This document shows, one piece after another, positions 5,619 to 8,970 of a stretch of 8,970 nt of DNA (its first letter is position 1; each line of letters begins with the position of its first letter). This DNA is from an uncultured bacterium. GTDB taxonomy: Bacteria > Bacillota > Clostridia > Oscillospirales > Butyricicoccaceae. The stretch covers positions 1 through 8,970 of the forward strand of contig CAJMOV010000064.1 of the NCBI GenBank assembly GCA_905215125.1, given 5' to 3'. The notes beneath the pieces are model-generated. The model was not told the DNA's origin, did no database searches, and saw only the letters and a list, made by a program, of their open reading frames with translations. The position numbers and the translations under genes are program-made.

Positions 5619-6881
5619 ATGAGCAGTCAGCCGAATAGCAATTACAATAATCAGGGCGGCGGTGAGGTCGGAGCCTGGATTTTCACAATCATTATGCTGT
5701 GGGTCTTCTTTCCCGTCGGGGTAGTGATGCTGATCTGTAAGCTGCGCGACGCCTTCCGACAGGATCGGGGGGTACGGCAGCGCGACTGGCAGCCCGGCCG
5801 ACCCATGACGCAGAACGCGCCCCCGCCGCGCAAGCCCGGCCAGCCCATGACGCAGAACGGCTGGCAGCCGGCGCAGCCAGCCGCGCAGGAGGAGACGCAG
5901 TGGCAGCCGGTGCAGCCGGTATCGCAGACGCCGCAACCGGAGCGGCCGCCGCAGGCGGCACAGCCCCGCAGGGCGGAGCGGAACAGGGGACAGGCCCTTG
6001 AGCCGGTGGGCAAAAGCGTCAAGCTGCTGCGCCTTTTCGGCATTGTCCTGATCATCGTTGGCCTTGCAGGGATGCGCGAGCCGCTGGAATGGCTGTTTTG
6101 GATGGGATTTGACCTGGGCGACCTATACAGCGTGCTGCAATGGCTGGCCGTTGCGCTTGGCGGCGGAGCCATGCTGGCCGTCGCCGGCAGGCGCTCGCGC
6201 CGCGAAAGCCTGTATCACGGGTATCAAAATGTCATCGGCGCGTCGCAGATGCTGTCGCTTGACTTTATCGCGTCGGCTATGGGCCGCCGGTATGACGACG
6301 TCGTCGAGGATTTGCAGGACATGATCCGTCGCGGCTACTTCGGGCCGGAAAGCTACCTGGATCTGTATGAGCGCGCCTTTGTCGCCTGCCATGCCGCCGC
6401 GCCGCGGCGCGAGGTCAGGGCCGAGGAGCCGGCGGCCCCGCAGAGTCCTGCGTCCGGTATGTACGATGAGGAAAGGCAGATCTGCGAAATCAATAGGCGC
6501 ATCGGCGACAGGCATGTCACCGAATGTATGAACCGGCTGGAGGAGCTGACCCATAAAATTTTCGCCTATGTCGAGGAGCATCCTGAAAAGGAGGGGCGCA
6601 TCCGCAAATTCCGCGCCCATTACCTTCCCAAGACCATCAAAATCTGCGAGGCATACGCCCGCTTTGAGCAGCAGGGCGTAGCGGGCGGAAACATCCAAAG
6701 CGCCATGGAGGAGGTGGAAGCCACCATGGACAGCCTGGTCAAGGGCTTTGAAAACCAGCTGGATATGCTGTTTGACGACGAGGCGCTTGACATTTCCACC
6801 GATATCAGCGTGCTGGAGAGCATGATGGCGCCCAGCTCGCTCAAGATTGTCGACTTCATGCCCAGAGAAAAAGCGGAATAA
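5619..6881 (+). CDS. Membrane protein with C-terminal XpaC-like (5-bromo-4-chloroindolyl phosphate hydrolysis family) region
   Basis: The protein has 420 residues. A short polar N-terminus is followed by one membrane segment (about 19-41), a Pro/Gln-rich basic linker (about 55-125) with a repeated PMTQN unit, and two more hydrophobic segments (about 137-152 and 172-190). Next is a small helical, winged-helix-like stretch (SLDFIASAMGRRYDD, 213-227), an Ala/Pro spacer and a helical C-terminal domain (about 283-415). That domain contains FRAHYLPKTIKICEAYARFE (331-350) and ALDISTDISVLESMM (389-403), the recognisable core of XpaC-like proteins in clostridia. The family name comes from a Bacillus phenotype; its biochemical function is not settled, so none is assigned. 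The ATG follows a weak AGGA (5611-5614). An uninterrupted frame to TAA shows the adjacent element did not break it. No functional link to the purine genes is seen. Confidence 0.75.
   Translation: MSSQPNSNYNNQGGGEVGAWIFTIIMLWVFFPVGVVMLICKLRDAFRQDRGVRQRDWQPGRPMTQNAPPPRKPGQPMTQNGWQPAQPAAQEETQWQPVQPVSQTPQPERPPQAAQPRRAERNRGQALEPVGKSVKLLRLFGIVLIIVGLAGMREPLEWLFWMGFDLGDLYSVLQWLAVALGGGAMLAVAGRRSRRESLYHGYQNVIGASQMLSLDFIASAMGRRYDDVVEDLQDMIRRGYFGPESYLDLYERAFVACHAAAPRREVRAEEPAAPQSPASGMYDEERQICEINRRIGDRHVTECMNRLEELTHKIFAYVEEHPEKEGRIRKFRAHYLPKTIKICEAYARFEQQGVAGGNIQSAMEEVEATMDSLVKGFENQLDMLFDDEALDISTDISVLESMMAPSSLKIVDFMPREKAE
5792..5859 (+). repeat. Two-copy 26-bp direct repeat encoding the PMTQN linker units
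   Basis: GCCCGGCC, two variable bases and CCCATGACGCAGAACG occur at 5792-5817 and again at 5834-5859, offset by 42 nt (14 codons). They encode PG(R/Q)PMTQN in the Pro/Gln-rich linker of the membrane protein. The offset is a multiple of three, so gain or loss of a unit would keep the frame. Confidence 0.8.
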
Positions 6882-6936
6882 AGAAGAAGAGTGCCCTTTG
6901 GGTAGCACTTATAAAACAGCATAAGAATGTTTTCGG

Positions 6937-6966
6937 GAAACGGCGTAGCTTCGGCTATGCCGTTTC
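6937..6966. terminator. Strong 13-bp hairpin overlapping the recombinase stop codon
   Basis: GAAACGGCGTAGC, loop TTCG, and GCTATGCCGTTTC form a 13-bp stem (one G-T pair) with a stable UUCG-type tetraloop on the plus strand. On plus, TTTT follows after a short gap (6971-6974), so it may end transcription from the XpaC-like gene. On minus, the recombinase TAG stop (6955-6957) lies in the arm beside the loop and no U-run follows. The position at the host/element junction also makes it a candidate end-structure. Confidence 0.55.
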
Positions 6967-8601
6967 TCCGTTTTGCAGGTCATTCAGCATGGCGGCGGGA
7001 AGTATTCCCACGAGGTCATAGGAAATATCAATCTGCTGTTCCCTGTACCCTTTTGATTTATCCGGCGCGTGAACATATACCGCCTTTACCATATCGTTTA
7101 AGACGGTAGGTGTCAACTCGTCCAAATCAAGATACTTTTGTACCTTGCCGATAAACCTGTCAATGTTTTCTGCCTGTTCTTCTTGCTGTATAATTTCTTC
7201 ATTCAGTTGCAACAGCTTTTCCCGCAGTTCTTCCTGCTCCTGTTCGTAATCATCAGAGAGCATTTGAAATCTGCTGTCAGATAGTTTTCCGTTGGCGTTA
7301 TCCTCGTAAATACGTTTGAAAAGTCGGTCAAGTTCTTCAATACGCCGTTCCGCTTGTGTTGCTTGCCGCCGCTTTGCCGCAAGTTCTTTCCTTGCTTCGG
7401 CTTTCTGCTTCGCTCCCATAGCTTTCCTAAACTGTTCCTCATGGTTGGTTACACAAGAAATCACAAGCCGCAGATGTGCAAGTACACCCTGTTCCAGTAC
7501 CACAGCGCGAATAAAGTGCGTCGGGCAGACCTCTTTGCCTTTCAGTCTGGAAGTGGAACATACGAAATGGTCTTGCCTTGCTTCAAAATTCTTGCTTGTG
7601 CAGTAATACAGCTTCTCCCCACAGTCAGCACAGCGGGCAATGCCGGAGAACATATTCGTCTTGCCTGTTCTCGTTGGGCGGCGTTTGTTCTTCCGCAATT
7701 CCTGTACCCGCGCCCATGTGTCAGCGTCTATGATTGCTTCGTGGGTGTTCTCAAACACAAGCCATTTTTCCTCTGGGTTGTAACAGGTCTTTTTGCTCTT
7801 GTAGGATTGTTTATAGGTTTTGAAGTTTACCGTATGCCCTTGATATTCCGGTCGCTCCAAAATATCTGCTATGGTATCGCCTGTCCAGTTGTAGGGATTG
7901 TCCGGCGGCGCGTTCCTTGCCGCTCTGCCTGTCTGTTGAAAATGGATTCTCGGCGTTATGACCTCTTCCTCTTTCAGAATACGGGCAATCTGTGATGGAC
8001 CATAACCATCTAAGCAGAGCGCAAAAATCCGTTTGACTACCTCGGCGGCTTCTTCGTCCACAATCCAACGCTTTTTGTTGTCAGGGTCTTTCATATAACC
8101 GTAAGGCGGGTTTGTGCAGAGGTGTTCGCCTGCTTCGCCTTTGGACTTCATCACCGCGCGGATTTTCTTACTCGTATCTTTCGCGTACCACTCGTTGATG
8201 ATATTGAGAAACGGGGTGAAATCGCTATCCTGTTTATTTGCGCTGTCTATGCCGTTGTTGATAGCAATAAACCGCACGCCTTTCTCCACAAATAGGACTT
8301 CTGTATAAAAGCCGACTTTCAGATAATCGCGCCCCAGACGGGACATATCCTTGACTATCAGCGTCGATACTTCGCCGTTCTCTATCTTCTCAATAAGTTC
8401 GCTCCAACTTGGACGGTTGAAGTTCGTACCAGAATACCCGTCATCAACAAAAAACAAGAGATTTTTGAAGCCGTTTTCCTTTGCGTATTTACTTAAAATC
8501 GCCTTTTGATTTACAATGCTGTTGCTGTCGCCCTGTAATTCATCGTCGCGGGATAAGCGGCAATAAAGGGCGGTAAGTTTGTTGTCAGACTGCCTTAACA
8601 T
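6955..8601 (-). CDS. Large serine recombinase, TnpX/TndX-type, of an integrative element
   Basis: This 548-residue site-specific recombinase should catalyse integration and excision of the element. The N-terminal resolvase domain holds the catalytic Ser17 in YCRLSRDD (13-20), DDGYSGTNFNRP (53-64) and DMSRLGRD (85-92). A 'Recombinase' DNA-binding domain follows (about 165-300, with PPYGYMKDP at 165-173). Next come a zinc ribbon with Cys324, Cys327, Cys348 and Cys359, a charged coiled coil (about 395-480) and a DUF4368-like C-terminus (YREQQIDISYDLVGIL, 519-534). The domain set and length are complete, so it is probably active. The ATG (8599-8601) is preceded by AAAGGAG, which lies inside a 23-codon ORF overlapping the start by 17 nt. 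Base composition is clearly lower in GC than the host genes to the left. Its gene ends at the element's left end. The specific element family is not determined. Confidence 0.95.
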   Translation of the reverse strand: MLRQSDNKLTALYCRLSRDDELQGDSNSIVNQKAILSKYAKENGFKNLLFFVDDGYSGTNFNRPSWSELIEKIENGEVSTLIVKDMSRLGRDYLKVGFYTEVLFVEKGVRFIAINNGIDSANKQDSDFTPFLNIINEWYAKDTSKKIRAVMKSKGEAGEHLCTNPPYGYMKDPDNKKRWIVDEEAAEVVKRIFALCLDGYGPSQIARILKEEEVITPRIHFQQTGRAARNAPPDNPYNWTGDTIADILERPEYQGHTVNFKTYKQSYKSKKTCYNPEEKWLVFENTHEAIIDADTWARVQELRKNKRRPTRTGKTNMFSGIARCADCGEKLYYCTSKNFEARQDHFVCSTSRLKGKEVCPTHFIRAVVLEQGVLAHLRLVISCVTNHEEQFRKAMGAKQKAEARKELAAKRRQATQAERRIEELDRLFKRIYEDNANGKLSDSRFQMLSDDYEQEQEELREKLLQLNEEIIQQEEQAENIDRFIGKVQKYLDLDELTPTVLNDMVKAVYVHAPDKSKGYREQQIDISYDLVGILPAAMLNDLQNGETA

Positions 8602-8656
8602 AAGTTTGCTCCTTTCGTTGGCGGGCAGTCTGCCATACAGGATTGTATGTACTCAT
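8585..8656 (-). CDS. 23-residue ORF coupled to the recombinase start
   Basis: The ATG (8654-8656) starts one base after the stop of the upstream 72-codon ORF and has a good AAGGGAG site within the last codons of that gene. The peptide, beginning MSTYNPVWQTARQRKEQ, ends in TGA 17 nt inside the recombinase gene in another frame, and its own codons include the recombinase ribosome site. It is therefore well placed for translational coupling and may be a leader peptide rather than a functional protein. I do not recognise the sequence. Confidence 0.5.
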   Translation of the reverse strand: MSTYNPVWQTARQRKEQTYVKAV

Positions 8657-8657
8657 T

Positions 8658-8876
8658 TTATCGGCTCCCTTCCTTTTTATCAACTTCTTTCTGTAAATTT
8701 TCCTGTTCCATAAGGCGTAAAATTTTGCCCGGCAAGGATTTTTTACCGTCATAGCTCCCTGTAAAGCGATAGCTTGTTCTGCCGGATTTGATAACGACCT
8801 CACGTTTCGGAAGTTCTTGATACAGGGGATTTTTCACGATGATTTGACCGTCTTTGATAATTCGTTTTCGTTCCAT
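8658..8876 (-). CDS. Small basic hypothetical protein upstream of the recombinase
   Basis: The 72-residue product is rich in Lys and Arg. It starts MERKRIIKDGQIIVKNPLYQ and contains REVVIKSGRTSYRFTGSYDG (25-44) and a charged, probably helical tail. The alternating hydrophobic/charged pattern in residues 5-45 suggests a small beta-rich fold. No membrane segment, signal peptide or cysteine is seen. A GAAAGGA site lies about 10 nt upstream of the ATG (8874-8876). It is followed by the 23-codon ORF after one base and then by the recombinase, so the three probably share a message. A small partner of the recombinase (excision or directionality factor) is possible from position only; no helix-turn-helix is evident, and the function is unknown. 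Confidence 0.7.
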   Translation of the reverse strand: MERKRIIKDGQIIVKNPLYQELPKREVVIKSGRTSYRFTGSYDGKKSLPGKILRLMEQENLQKEVDKKEGSR

Positions 8877-8929
8877 TCCTTTCCCGTCCTTTCGTAGTTT
8901 GATAGGAGAAAAGTTTCAGAGCAAGCATA

Positions 8930-8948
8930 GGAAAGGGGTACCCTTTCC
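8930..8948. repeat. Perfect inverted repeat GGAAAGGG-GTA-CCCTTTCC
   Basis: An 8-bp perfect inverted repeat with a 3-nt centre (containing GGTACC) lies about 55 bp upstream of the 72-codon ORF. There is no U-run on either strand, so it looks more like an operator or protein-binding site for the recombinase module than a terminator. The remaining bases from 8877 to 8970 show no gene and no clear promoter. Confidence 0.45.
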
Positions 8949-8970
8949 GTAAAATACGCTGCATTTTGCT

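Larger units (their letters stand above)
6890..8970. mobile_element. Left end of an integrative (conjugative/mobilizable) element, extends past the window
   Basis: The DNA right of about 6,900 differs from the left. The line at 6301 has 36 of 60 G+C, while the line at 7141 has 23 of 60. It contains a large serine recombinase whose 3' end faces the host junction and two small genes immediately upstream of it, the usual terminal arrangement of TnpX/TndX-type elements. The exact left boundary is not resolved: it should lie between the end of the XpaC-like gene (6881) and the recombinase stop (6955). The other end, the conjugation genes and any cargo are outside the window. Confidence 0.65.

Noticed and set aside
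6123..6908. A 261-codon minus-strand frame opposite the XpaC-like gene.
   Set aside because: It mirrors the GC-biased codons of the plus-strand gene, whose membrane segments, XpaC-like motifs and promoter support the plus-strand reading.
8930..8970. CRISPR-like or tandem repeat at the right edge.
   Set aside because: Only a single inverted repeat is present; there are no repeated units or spacers anywhere in the window.

Overview
The window looks like chromosomal DNA from an anaerobic Clostridia-type Firmicute, probably a GC-rich gut Oscillospiraceae/Ruminococcaceae relative. The reasons are the purE-C-F-M-N-H gene order, strong AAGGAGG-type ribosome sites, a clostridial PurF variant, a C_GCAxxG_C_C redox-type protein and a clostridial-style conjugative-element recombinase. 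The taxonomic placement is inference from protein character; no rRNA is present.

Positions 1-4678 (minus strand) hold a compact de novo purine operon read right to left: purE, purC, purF, purM, purN and the first 48 codons of purH, which runs off the left edge. Spacings are short and purM/purN overlap by 7 nt, so one transcript is expected. Together the genes cover PRPP to phosphoribosylamine (PurF), GAR formylation (PurN), AIR formation (PurM), carboxylation (PurE), SAICAR formation (PurC) and the last two steps (PurH). PurD, PurL/Q/S, PurK and PurB are not in the window. The most notable feature is that PurF has no N-terminal Cys nucleophile and has lost the other recognisable glutaminase motifs, while keeping the PRPP loop and four cysteines matching the Fe-S ligands of Bacillus PurF.

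Positions 4679-5053 form a divergent control region. On the minus strand a good sigma-A-type promoter (TTGATT-17-TAAAAT) gives a leader of about 200 nt ahead of purE, with an intrinsic-terminator-like hairpin before the purE ribosome site. This suggests attenuation, or a separate small RNA. On the plus strand another promoter drives a cysteine-rich C_GCAxxG_C_C family protein (5054-5503). A third promoter precedes a 420-residue membrane protein whose C-terminal half resembles the XpaC / '5-bromo-4-chloroindolyl phosphate hydrolysis' family (5619-6881).

From about 6,890-6,955 to the right edge the DNA changes character. GC falls (60% in the line at 6301 against 38% in the line at 7141), and a large serine recombinase of the TnpX/TndX type lies on the minus strand behind two tiny, tightly coupled ORFs. 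This is read as one end of an integrative (conjugative or mobilizable) element inserted just downstream of the XpaC-like gene. The rest of the element lies beyond position 8970.
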